The notes below the pieces were generated by a model that saw only the letters and a program-made list of their open reading frames with translations, was not told the origin of the DNA and searched no databases. Below are positions 47,249 to 54,199 of a stretch of 64,000 nt of DNA, one piece after another (the first letter of the stretch is position 1; every line of letters begins with the position of its first letter). Origin of the DNA: a virus. A program made the translations under genes and the position numbers. Where the stretch lies: IMG/VR virus record IMGVR_UViG_3300028920_000004, positions 31,765 through 95,764 of that record; one strand, given 5' to 3'.

Positions 47249-48052
47249 TTATATTTTTTTATGATAAATTTCCGCAATATCATCTACAGTTGCTTTTAAA
47301 TATTTTACAGTAGTTTCAATATTAGAATGTCCTAATAATCGTCTTATCATTTCAATATTAAATCCTTTTTTCAACAAATGAATAGCAAAACTATGTCTAA
47401 AAGTATGAGGGCTAAATTTTTTGTTATACATTTTGCTTAATCTTTCTATAGAACATTTTAGTGCAGGGTAAGAAATATTGAAAGCATTATGTTTTTCTGG
47501 TTCTATTGAAAAATATTTTTCTAAAAGATTTTTAGTTTCTTTGTTAAATAATACTTTTCTTTCTTTATCTCCCTTGCCTTTAATAAGAGCTTCTTTTTTT
47601 TCTAAATTTATATCTTCTCTTTTTAGGTTTATCAATTCTTGTATTCTTACTCCTGTATAAAATAAAAAATACATAATAGTTTTATACTTTAAAACATTCC
47701 TAGTTTTAGTAATTTCTAAATCAGGTATTAGTTCTTCTAATAGAAATTTTTCAGAAAAATAATTTGGTAATTTATTCTCTGTTTTTAATATTTTTGGAGT
47801 TTCTATATCTTTTTCTAAGAAATTTACAAAAGAATTTAAAGCATTTATATAAGTATTTATTGTAGAATTTTTATGATATTTTTTTAATTCTAAAATGAAA
47901 TTATTTATGGAATTTTTGTTGATTTTTTTAGGATTTTTTTGTAAAAATCTTTTAATATTTCCTGTATATTTTATGATGGTTTTCTCAGATTTTCCTTTAA
48001 TTATTAACCAATTTTTGAAATTTTTTATCAAAGTTTTTCTTATTTTTTTCAT
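47249..48052 (-). CDS. tyrosine recombinase (Xer/phage integrase family)
   Basis: 267 residues. N-terminal SAM-like core-binding domain (1-95), then the catalytic domain with Arg136 (TGVRIQEL), Lys160 (KGKGDKERK), His216 and Arg219 (HTFRHSF), His242 (LGHSN) and Tyr251 (TVKYLKA). All active-site residues are present, so it should be functional. It may integrate the genome, resolve dimers or invert DNA; no att-like site was identified next to it. Length resembles archaeal XerA. Confidence 0.9.
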   Translation of the reverse strand: MKKIRKTLIKNFKNWLIIKGKSEKTIIKYTGNIKRFLQKNPKKINKNSINNFILELKKYHKNSTINTYINALNSFVNFLEKDIETPKILKTENKLPNYFSEKFLLEELIPDLEITKTRNVLKYKTIMYFLFYTGVRIQELINLKREDINLEKKEALIKGKGDKERKVLFNKETKNLLEKYFSIEPEKHNAFNISYPALKCSIERLSKMYNKKFSPHTFRHSFAIHLLKKGFNIEMIRRLLGHSNIETTVKYLKATVDDIAEIYHKKI

Positions 48053-48459
48053 TATTTTTTCCTATATTTTTGTAAAAAATCTCGTAATATATGTATTTTA
48101 TTATTATTATCAGTTTCCTCTAATATTAGCCACATGGTATAGATATATATCTCGGCAGGTATAAGCCCTTCCTTCATAAATTGGTTTAACTCTTTATCAT
48201 TAAACAAGTTAGATATATTTAATTTGGTATTAATTTCTTTAATGGTTTTATATGGTTTTTTTAATTTCTCTATTGCTATCTTGCCTAATAAGGAATTTAT
48301 CCATAATTCTGCTTCTTTTTTGTTAGATTTTTCTCGATTTTTTATTAATTTTTCTAAGAATTTTTTGTCTTTTTTTGATAAATTTTTGACATTTTTTTGA
48401 TAGTTTTTTAAGAAATTTAAGCTTTCATTTTCTAATTTTATTTTAAATTTTTTATTCAT
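48052..48459 (-). CDS. helical Lys-rich protein
   Basis: AAGGAG precedes the ATG at 48459, so 135 aa. Very Lys/Asn-rich, with LNFLKNYQKNVKNLSKKDKK then IPAEIYIYTMWLILEETDNN. Co-transcribed with the recombinase (its stop overlaps the recombinase start by a base), so it could be a recombinase accessory. Not recognised. Confidence 0.6.
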   Translation of the reverse strand: MNKKFKIKLENESLNFLKNYQKNVKNLSKKDKKFLEKLIKNREKSNKKEAELWINSLLGKIAIEKLKKPYKTIKEINTKLNISNLFNDKELNQFMKEGLIPAEIYIYTMWLILEETDNNNKIHILRDFLQKYRKK

Positions 48460-48662
48460 TTTTTGCTCCTTAAATTTACCCATTGTGTTGTAATATTAAT
48501 AGCTTCTTTCCAATTAGATGCTTGTCTTATTGCATTTGTAAAACCCCTTCTTGCAGGTTTTGAAGGAAATAATTTTCTTTTCATTTGACCATGTACTTTT
48601 CCTTCTATATCAATAGTATCTTCGCATTTTGATATATCAACAAAAAGATTGGGATATTTCAT
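48456..48662 (-). CDS. hypothetical protein, 68 aa
   Basis: FVDISKCEDTIDIEGKVHG followed by a basic helix-rich end (RRGFTNAIRQASNWKEAINI). No motif recognised. Spaced by 4 bp overlap from the next gene. Confidence 0.6.
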   Translation of the reverse strand: MKYPNLFVDISKCEDTIDIEGKVHGQMKRKLFPSKPARRGFTNAIRQASNWKEAINITTQWVNLRSKK

Positions 48663-48674
48663 TTTAACTCCTAT

Positions 48675-48767
48675 TTATTTTAATAATTCTTTACCTTTAT
48701 TTTTAATGTTATACATAAGGTCTGCAAAAATTATTGATAATACTATGGTAGCTAATATATAATTCAT
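48675..48767 (-). CDS. membrane micro-protein, 30 aa
   Basis: AGGAGGATAAAA precedes the ATG. One membrane helix (YILATIVLSIIFADLM) then a basic end. Excellent translation signal for so short a gene; one of two such peptides preceding the membrane-anchored RuvB-like gene's downstream region. Confidence 0.6.
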   Translation of the reverse strand: MNYILATIVLSIIFADLMYNIKNKGKELLK

Positions 48768-48789
48768 TTTTATCCTCCTATTTTTTACT

Positions 48790-48924
48790 TTAATTTAATA
48801 TAGTACCTGTAAATAAAATCATAATTACAATAGACAGAAAACATAGCCAATATTTTTTTAGAATTATCCCCAAACTAAAAAGTTGTCCTAATATCATCCC
48901 TATTCCTAGCCACATCAGTATCAT
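48790..48924 (-). CDS. membrane micro-protein, 44 aa
   Basis: AGGAGGATAAA precedes the ATG at 48924, one base after the RuvB-like stop. Two hydrophobic helices (MWLGIGMILGQLFSLGIIL and WLCFLSIVIMILFTGTI). Could associate with the membrane-anchored ATPase by co-translation; unproven. Confidence 0.62.
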   Translation of the reverse strand: MILMWLGIGMILGQLFSLGIILKKYWLCFLSIVIMILFTGTILN

Positions 48925-48925
48925 T

Positions 48926-50044
48926 TTATCCTCCTATTTCTTTAAGTAATTTTTTTCCTTTATTTGTAATAATACGAGAAGGCACTCTTTCTAAATAATT
49001 AAATTCTGCCAAAAATGGTTCATATTCTCTTAAATAATGAGACTGTCCTATACCAACTTTTTGAGAAAGGGCGTTAGCACCTATAGGTCTTTTTTGTTCA
49101 TTTAAAACTTTCAAGATTTTAATATCCAGATTAGTTAATCCATTCTTTATTATATGTCTATTTTGTAATACTCTTTTTAAATTTTGTTCTACTATATAAT
49201 CTTCTAATAAAGATATAGCGGTTCTTGGATTAAATTTAGCATTTTTGGATAGTTTTAATAAGGTTTCTTCTGATATATTTTCATTAGGATAGAGTTGTTG
49301 TTTATATTGTCGGATTATTTTAGCAATTTCTTCAGAAGAATATCTAACAAATTGGATATGATGTGGAATTCTATCAAGAGTATCTGGATTGTTTTTAATA
49401 AGAAGGTGTTTATTAATAGTAGCAGAAGCAAATATAAAAGGTTTTATTTTCTTACCATTAATTTTATACTGTTCAATTATAGGATTTAATATCTTAATAA
49501 CTTTCCAGTCCATAGTATCAAATTCATCTATAAACAATATTACAAATTTTTCTTTGGAGGTATTTATTTCATTAATAATATCTACCAAACTATCTTCATC
49601 TATCTGTTTACCTATCCTTGATATTAATTTTGCTCCGAGAGTTTTAGCAAATAATTCTACCCAAGTAGTTTTGCCATGGCCTTTAATAGCCGATAAAAGA
49701 AAATGACTTCTTATACCTCTTTTGGCTTTTTTCATAATAGTTTGGGCTTGTTCTTTGGCGAATTCTTGGCCTATAAATTGTTCCCAAGTTTGAGGTCTAA
49801 ATTCAAATTTCTTTATTTCTTTTCCTTTATATTCAATAATTCTATTAACATCTACACTATTATTTTTTATTTTAACATTTATAGGTTTATCTTCTTGTGG
49901 TATTGTTTTTATCTCTTTCCTATTCCAAGTAATTTCTTCACCATCAAAATTATCACCAGATGCTTCAAAAGTATAATCTATCAAACCTCCCCCTGCTCTA
50001 TATAGTATAAAAAATATTAAAAACAATGCTAAAATAATTCCCAT
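48926..50044 (-). CDS. membrane-anchored RuvB-like AAA+ ATPase
   Basis: 372 residues. After an N-terminal membrane helix (IILALFLIFFILYRAGGG) and a 60-residue linker comes a RuvB-type ATPase: EFRPQTWEQFIGQE (81-94), Walker A KGHGKTT (121-127), Walker B VILFIDEFD (168-176), sensor FIFASAT, arginine finger region NPRTAISLLEDY, and the RuvB C-terminal winged helix (GLTNLDIKILKVLNEQ...). RuvB is a cytosolic branch-migration motor; the membrane anchor is unusual and suggests a DNA translocation or membrane-tethered role. Confidence 0.85.
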   Translation of the reverse strand: MGIILALFLIFFILYRAGGGLIDYTFEASGDNFDGEEITWNRKEIKTIPQEDKPINVKIKNNSVDVNRIIEYKGKEIKKFEFRPQTWEQFIGQEFAKEQAQTIMKKAKRGIRSHFLLSAIKGHGKTTWVELFAKTLGAKLISRIGKQIDEDSLVDIINEINTSKEKFVILFIDEFDTMDWKVIKILNPIIEQYKINGKKIKPFIFASATINKHLLIKNNPDTLDRIPHHIQFVRYSSEEIAKIIRQYKQQLYPNENISEETLLKLSKNAKFNPRTAISLLEDYIVEQNLKRVLQNRHIIKNGLTNLDIKILKVLNEQKRPIGANALSQKVGIGQSHYLREYEPFLAEFNYLERVPSRIITNKGKKLLKEIGG

Positions 50045-50059
50045 AGATAATCACTTCCT

Positions 50060-50293
50060 TTATATTATATCTAATATTATTAATTTTTCCTTATTATAAG
50101 GCTTCCCACAATGCGTACAAAACTTATAATCATTAGTTTTTGGTAAATATCCTTTACAATAAGGACAACCATAAATTATATGTTTTTTATTAGGATTAGC
50201 AGGGCAAATATTATCTTCTCCATATTTACAAGAGGTTTTATATTCGCCTTGATAACAATGTCTTAAATGCCGAGATATTTCTTTTTTAGTCAT
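50060..50293 (-). CDS. zinc-ribbon protein, 77 aa
   Basis: YGCPYCKGYL and FCTHCGKPYN form a ribbon near the C-terminus; upstream Cys/His (RHCYQGEYKTSCKYGEDNIC) may make a second site. Function unknown. Precedes the RuvB-like gene. Confidence 0.7.
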   Translation of the reverse strand: MTKKEISRHLRHCYQGEYKTSCKYGEDNICPANPNKKHIIYGCPYCKGYLPKTNDYKFCTHCGKPYNKEKLIILDII

Positions 50294-50460
50294 ATGGTTC
50301 TTTCTGGAGACAAATCTCCAATTAATTTTATATTTCTTTTAAATAATTTTCTTAATTGATTTTTTATTTTCCATATTTGTTTAGGAGTTCTATTGTACCC
50401 TATATGAATATCAGATATACAAATTATTTTTTTTCTTTTTCTCTTTTTTCTTTTTCCCAT
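50290..50460 (-). CDS. truncated phosphoesterase-like protein, 56 aa
   Basis: AAGGAGATATAGAAA precedes the ATG at 50460, inside the glycosylase gene end. After a basic start (MGKRKKRKRKK) comes IICISDIHIGYN and, 28 residues on, KLIGDLSPERTI, the spacing of motifs I (DxH) and II (GD) of calcineurin-like phosphoesterases, but the protein stops there. A decayed gene or a novel short protein. Confidence 0.5.
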   Translation of the reverse strand: MGKRKKRKRKKIICISDIHIGYNRTPKQIWKIKNQLRKLFKRNIKLIGDLSPERTI

Positions 50461-51026
50461 TTTTCTATATCTCCTTCTACTACTGTAAATAAAGGGTGAG
50501 GTTTTATATTTTCATATTTATTTCTAATGCTGACCATATTTTTCCACCACATTTCTTTGTCTCTTTTGTGTAATTTTTCAGTTAAATGATTAAACTCATA
50601 TTCTAATTGTCCTTTTGTTACTGTTAAAAATTTTGGACAAGAATATGTTTTATTTATTTTATTAAAATCAAATTTATATCCTCTCTTATCGGCTTCATGC
50701 CAGATAATATTAAGATAATAACCAATTGCTCTGATAGGGTCTTTGCTTTCTTTGAAGCGAGTTAATTGAGGGTGATTATAATAAGGAGTTTTTATTTTGC
50801 CTTTTCCTTTACATTTAGGACAAATTTTATTGATTTTAATATAATTTCCATAATTAAGAGTATAAAATATTTTACCATTCTTACATTTCCTACCTGTTTC
50901 ATCTATTCTATCGCAATTTGTATATTCTCCTTTTAACAATACAGATTGAGCTAATAAACCTTCAGACCAACAAGCTACTAAACCTTTTCTATCCAAATAG
51001 GAAGGAGATAATGACCATAAACGCAT
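50424..51026 (-). CDS. denV: pyrimidine dimer DNA glycosylase (T4 endonuclease V-like) with inserted zinc ribbon
   Basis: 200 residues. The N-terminus MRLWSLSPSYLDRKGLVACW and later NHPQLTRFKESKDPIRAIGY and WHEADKRGYKFDFNKI are the DenV/Pyr_excise family blocks. Between them (about 38-77) lies a four-Cys ribbon (NCDRIDETGRKCKNGK ... ICPKCKGKGK) not found in T4 DenV, which is about 138 aa. The enzyme removes UV dimers by glycosylase/AP-lyase action. The function of the ribbon is unknown, perhaps DNA binding. Confidence 0.85.
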   Translation of the reverse strand: MRLWSLSPSYLDRKGLVACWSEGLLAQSVLLKGEYTNCDRIDETGRKCKNGKIFYTLNYGNYIKINKICPKCKGKGKIKTPYYNHPQLTRFKESKDPIRAIGYYLNIIWHEADKRGYKFDFNKINKTYSCPKFLTVTKGQLEYEFNHLTEKLHKRDKEMWWKNMVSIRNKYENIKPHPLFTVVEGDIEKWEKEKREKEKK

Positions 51027-51035
51027 AAATGCTCC

Positions 51036-51206
51036 TTATGTTACATGTTTCCAAGTTTTTTTAGTTTTTATTCTATAAATAGTGCTGTGAGCAACATTAA
51101 ATATTTTAGATAATTGTAATCCATTTAGGGTGAAAAGTCGTGTTTTATTCTTTTTTAATATTCGTAAACAGTTTTTACAATCTACTAAATATTCCGATAC
51201 ATAATC
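51036..51206 (-). pseudogene. open frame after a TGA, helix-turn-helix-like
   Basis: In frame with and directly following the stop of the gene at 51207. The 56 codons encode DYVSEYLVDCKNCLRILKK and a helix-turn-helix-like end (GLQLSKIFNVAHSTIYRIK). No ATG, GTG or TTG begins it. An ATG in another frame (SD AAAGGAAAG) gives only 11 codons. Either the upstream gene lost its C-terminal domain by a nonsense change, the TGA is read through, or this gene lost its start. Confidence 0.4.
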
Positions 51207-51482
51207 TCATATTAACTTTCCTTTCGTGATATTAAATTTCCATAAATCTATTTTTAAATCTGCTTTATCTCCTTTATTAAGTTTAGGTATATTTTTAAAA
51301 TTTTTTTGTCTTTCGGATATTTCTAATATGCTTTTATCTTTTACTTCTTGAAATTCACGACTGCCACAATCACATACTAGATGTACAGTTCCTGATACAT
51401 GGGCTTGATAATATAATAATCCTAATGTATAAATTTCGCCACATTTGCTACATTTTATTTTTACCATAGGTTCATCATACAT
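51207..51482 (-). CDS. zinc-ribbon protein, 91 aa
   Basis: IKCSKCGEIYTL and LVCDCGSREF knuckles form a ribbon in the first half, then a Lys-rich helical part. The frame stays open for 56 codons after its TGA (see 51036-51206), so the natural protein may have carried a DNA-binding domain. Confidence 0.68.
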   Translation of the reverse strand: MYDEPMVKIKCSKCGEIYTLGLLYYQAHVSGTVHLVCDCGSREFQEVKDKSILEISERQKNFKNIPKLNKGDKADLKIDLWKFNITKGKLI

Positions 51483-51486
51483 AATA

Positions 51487-51693
51487 TTATTTCTCCCTAT
51501 GAGTAAGTTTATAATGTTTTTCTGCTTGTTTTAATTCATATTTTTGTTGTGTAGTTCCTTTCTCTTTAAATTTGTTATATTGATTAGGATTTTTTATAAC
51601 CCATAACCAAAAATAATAATTATGAGGAATACCTACAAACTTTTTTTTACTGCCTTTAGGTCTACCACGTCCACGTTTTTTCTTTTTGGGCAT
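51487..51693 (-). CDS. AT-hook protein, 68 aa
   Basis: The N-terminus PKKKKRGRGRPKGSKKKF (2-19) is an AT-hook (RGRPKG core) that binds the minor groove of AT-rich DNA. The rest is helical and basic (HNYYFWLWVIKNPNQYNK). A nearly identical hook forms the whole of the 16-residue peptide at 58541. Likely DNA-organising or regulatory protein. Confidence 0.72.
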   Translation of the reverse strand: MPKKKKRGRGRPKGSKKKFVGIPHNYYFWLWVIKNPNQYNKFKEKGTTQQKYELKQAEKHYKLTHREK

Positions 51694-51695
51694 TG

Positions 51696-51827
51696 TTACT
51701 CCTTTATTTTATTTATACTTTCTAAATAGGAAAGTTTCTGTTCATACCTTTGTTTTTTGGAAGGTGATATATTTTTCTTGAGGATATTTTTTACTTGTCT
51801 AATTTTTTTATCAATAGGAGTTTTCAT
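51696..51827 (-). CDS. small helical protein, 43 aa
   Basis: AAAGGATAACTT precedes the ATG at 51827, and the promoter at 51849 lies just upstream. Product MKTPIDKKIRQVKNILKK with a second basic helix. First gene of that transcript. Function unknown. Confidence 0.62.
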   Translation of the reverse strand: MKTPIDKKIRQVKNILKKNISPSKKQRYEQKLSYLESINKIKE

Positions 51828-51848
51828 AAGTTATCCTTTCCTATATTA

Positions 51849-51877
51849 AGTATACCATATTTTCTAAACTTTGTCAA
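51849..51877 (-). promoter_or_regulatory. sigma70-type promoter
   Basis: Minus strand -35 TTGACA (51872-51877), 17-bp spacer, -10 TATACT (51849-51854). The upstream 13-mer seen at other promoters is only weakly matched here (AAGTAAGAAATTT at 51892-51904). Drives the gene at 51827. Confidence 0.82.
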
Positions 51878-51921
51878 CTTTTTATCCTAACAAATTTCTT
51901 ACTTTTGTATTTTTAACCTAT

Positions 51922-52122
51922 TTAAAATGTATTCACTTCTGATACTTTTTTTGGATTATCAATGTTTTCCCACATATCTATAAATACATTTTCTTTCTTA
52001 TATTTTCCACTATCTATTAAATAATCTCTATATGCTTTAGCTTCTTGAACAGTATCAAAAGTTTCAAGTGTTCGTGTTCCTGTATCTTCAAAACTTTCAA
52101 ATACTTCATACCATTTAGCCAT
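51922..52122 (-). CDS. hypothetical protein, 66 aa
   Basis: GAGAGGATAAAGAAA precedes the ATG at 52122. Product MAKWYEVFESFEDTGTRT with RTLETFDTVQEAKAYRDYLI, a small alpha/beta protein of the type seen in many phages. Function unknown. Confidence 0.62.
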   Translation of the reverse strand: MAKWYEVFESFEDTGTRTLETFDTVQEAKAYRDYLIDSGKYKKENVFIDMWENIDNPKKVSEVNTF

Positions 52123-52144
52123 TTTCTTTATCCTCTCTTTCTTT

Positions 52145-52267
52145 TTATTCTCCTTGTTCAACTTCTTTAATCGCTTCCAATACTGTATTTTGTTCTTCTT
52201 CTGTTCCACATCTATATAATGCTTGCAAATAATCTTGTAATACTGATATAACGAAATTTTTGTTCAT
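52145..52267 (-). CDS. small acidic helical protein, 40 aa
   Basis: AAGGAGGAAATT precedes the ATG at 52267. MNKNFVISVLQDYLQALY then an acidic helix with TEEEQNTVLEAIKEVEQGE. Not recognised. Confidence 0.6.
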   Translation of the reverse strand: MNKNFVISVLQDYLQALYRCGTEEEQNTVLEAIKEVEQGE

Positions 52268-52277
52268 AATTTCCTCC

Positions 52278-53051
52278 TTATCCTTTCTTAATTATTTCTT
52301 TTAATATATTATGAGTAGTTTTATCATATATATTTTCTTTTTGGGCATATCTTACCGCTATATCTAAAGACTTAAAATCTTTACATCCTATATTTAATAC
52401 ATATTTATCTTCATTTTTATATACTATAATAGGATATTGATATATCCCATATAAACATATTACTTTCCTAAATACAAATTTTCCATATTTACATCCTTTA
52501 CCAAAACTACACCTTTCACCAAAACTACACTCTACACCAAAACTACACCTTTCACCAAAACTACACCTTTCACCAAAACTACACTCTACACCAAAACTAC
52601 ACTCTACACCAAAACTACACCTTTCACCAAAACTACAATATTTACCAAAACTACACCTTTCACCAAAACTACAATATTTACCAAAACTACACCTTTCACC
52701 AAAACTACACTCTACACCAAAACTACACTCTACACCAAAACTACACCTTTCACCAAAACTACACTCTACACCAAAACTACACTCTACACCAAAACTACAA
52801 TATTTACCAAAACTACACCTTTTACCAAAACTACTCCACTCACCAAAACTACACTCTACACCAAAACTACAATATTTACCAAAACTACACCTTTCACCAA
52901 AACTACAATATTTACCAAAACTACACCTTTCACCAAAACTACACCTTTCAGGAAATACTTTTATATCAGTATAATCTCCAGTAGGACAATTTTTTATACC
53001 ATATTCGTCTCTTGGTATATTATCAAATTCTTTTTGAGTATATTTTTTCAT
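52278..53051 (-). CDS. hexapeptide-repeat (CSFGxx) protein
   Basis: AAGGAAGAAATT precedes the ATG at 53051 (257 aa). A short N-terminal part (with CPTGDYTDIKVFPE) is followed by 25 consecutive CSFGxx units, where xx is ER, KY or VE, with single EW, KR and KG variants, then a 70-residue C-terminal domain (ICLYGIYQYPIIVYKNEDKY). A six-residue period with aligned Cys, Phe and Gly suggests a solenoid such as a left-handed beta helix with stacked Cys. Role unknown; not a standard pentapeptide-repeat protein, though perhaps similar in shape. Confidence 0.8.
   Translation of the reverse strand: MKKYTQKEFDNIPRDEYGIKNCPTGDYTDIKVFPERCSFGERCSFGKYCSFGERCSFGKYCSFGVECSFGEWSSFGKRCSFGKYCSFGVECSFGVECSFGERCSFGVECSFGVECSFGERCSFGKYCSFGERCSFGKYCSFGERCSFGVECSFGVECSFGERCSFGERCSFGVECSFGERCSFGKGCKYGKFVFRKVICLYGIYQYPIIVYKNEDKYVLNIGCKDFKSLDIAVRYAQKENIYDKTTHNILKEIIKKG
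52491..52940 (-). repeat. 25 tandem 18-bp coding repeats
   Basis: On the plus strand the unit reads as variants of CCAAAACTACACCTTTCA; the Ser-Phe-Gly core codons are nearly invariant and only the two variable positions change between three main versions. This indicates growth by unequal crossing-over or slippage, so copy number probably varies between related phages. Confidence 0.92.
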
Positions 53052-53156
53052 AATTTCTTCCTTATCTAATTTAATTGAGGACAAAATTCTTTTGTTTTCA
53101 TTTTTTTTTTATTCCTTTTTTTAAAGTTATCTTCATCTCACCATTTGCTTTTGAGG

Positions 53157-53285
53157 TTAGCCAAAAAACCATATCATTAAAAGAATAAATACTATCCAAT
53201 TTAGAGTGCCATGTATTTTCCACAACCATTCATTTGTAGTCTTGTGAGGTCTAATTCCTCTTATTTGATGTTTCCATATTGCCAT
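53157..53285 (-). CDS. single-pass membrane protein, 42 aa
   Basis: AAAGGAAATTTAATT precedes the ATG at 53285. Basic N-terminus (MAIWKHQIRGIRPHKTTNEW) and one C-terminal membrane helix (NWIVFILLMIWFFG). The 100 bp between its stop and the next gene hold only 10-11 codon ORFs. Confidence 0.62.
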   Translation of the reverse strand: MAIWKHQIRGIRPHKTTNEWLWKIHGTLNWIVFILLMIWFFG

Positions 53286-53287
53286 AA

Positions 53288-53425
53288 TTAAATTTCCTTT
53301 CCCCATTTTTCTTCCATTTTAGATTTTTTATTTGTAGAATATATTGCCCAAGTAATAGAAAATATTGCCACGTTTACTATAAAAATTTCAAGCCCATATA
53401 TAATTATTAATTGTAGATTATTCAT
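53288..53425 (-). CDS. single-pass membrane protein, 45 aa
   Basis: AAAGGCTAAAG precedes the ATG at 53425. N-terminal membrane helix (LIIIYGLEIFIVNVAIFSIT) and charged C-terminus (NKKSKMEEKWGKE). Function unknown. Confidence 0.65.
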   Translation of the reverse strand: MNNLQLIIIYGLEIFIVNVAIFSITWAIYSTNKKSKMEEKWGKEI

Positions 53426-53436
53426 CTTTAGCCTTT

Positions 53437-53619
53437 CTATATTATTCCGTTTTCCTTAAATTCATCTGTTAAATTAAATTTTTTTGCAAGTCTTATAAAA
53501 TACTTTTGCCATTGTGATAATTCCATATAACTTATTGATTGTTTACTTTGTTTATGTTGCCAATCAATAGCAATTTGTCTTGCTTCTTCTTTTGTTTTAA
53601 CTGTATTAGGATTAAGCAT
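53437..53619 (-). CDS. hypothetical protein, 60 aa
   Basis: TKEEARQIAIDWQHKQSKQS then MELSQWQKYFIRLAKKFNLT: a small helical phage protein with the pattern seen in many phages (EEARQxAIDWQ). Function unknown. Confidence 0.65.
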   Translation of the reverse strand: MLNPNTVKTKEEARQIAIDWQHKQSKQSISYMELSQWQKYFIRLAKKFNLTDEFKENGII

Positions 53620-53634
53620 TATATTTTCCTTTCT

Positions 53635-54006
53635 TTAACAAAAAGGTTCTCCAGATTTTAAATATCTATCTAATGCTTCTCTAAATTCTTCTCTTTCATC
53701 TTCTTTAGAAGTAAAATATATAATAAAATTATCTATTATATCTCTTATTTTATCATAATATTCTACTTCTTCAAGTTCCCATTGTCCATAATCTAAAATC
53801 CATTGTAATTTTGCTTCTTCATCTTCTTTATAGGTATTAAGAAATTCCCATATATTCTCATAATATTCTCCATTATCTTTTTGTCCTTCATAATCAATAC
53901 TGTGATATTCTGCTAACTGCACTACTACATCTGCTTTTGTTTTAAATACTGCTCCGTCAGAAAAATATCTTACATCAAATTGTAAATCTCTTATTCTATA
54001 TGCCAT
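53635..54006 (-). CDS. hypothetical acidic protein, 123 aa
   Basis: Acidic, Tyr-rich (YHSIDYEGQKDNGEYYENI) with helical C-terminus (EEFREALDRYLKSGEPFC). Overlaps the next gene by 11 bp. Not recognised. Confidence 0.65.
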   Translation of the reverse strand: MAYRIRDLQFDVRYFSDGAVFKTKADVVVQLAEYHSIDYEGQKDNGEYYENIWEFLNTYKEDEEAKLQWILDYGQWELEEVEYYDKIRDIIDNFIIYFTSKEDEREEFREALDRYLKSGEPFC

Positions 54007-54187
54007 TATTTTCTTCTCCTATAATATTTCCATTTTCATCTTCTATTACTATTTTTACTATTTCAAAACTATCTTCTACATATTCTTTTGGTAATTCTAC
54101 ATTTTGTAAATATTCTTCGCTATCTTCATTATTAGGTATTTCATATTCCAAATTAACATTAACTATTCCTAACCTTCTTATTTTCAT
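53996..54187 (-). CDS. hypothetical acidic protein, 63 aa
   Basis: Beta-rich and acidic (RLGIVNVNLEYEIPNNEDSE, EIVKIVIEDENGNIIG). Not recognised. Ends within the start of the preceding gene in the transcript order. Confidence 0.6.
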   Translation of the reverse strand: MKIRRLGIVNVNLEYEIPNNEDSEEYLQNVELPKEYVEDSFEIVKIVIEDENGNIIGEENNGI

Positions 54188-54199
54188 TTTTATTTCTCC

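Noticed and set aside
52491-52940. CRISPR-like array of 18-bp repeats
   Set aside because: The repeats are contiguous, without unique spacers, and lie in frame inside an open reading frame with a ribosome site; they encode the CSFGxx units.
53052-53156. 10- and 11-codon ORFs upstream of the hexapeptide-repeat gene
   Set aside because: Too short and in a low-complexity A/T tract; a ribosome site alone is not enough evidence.
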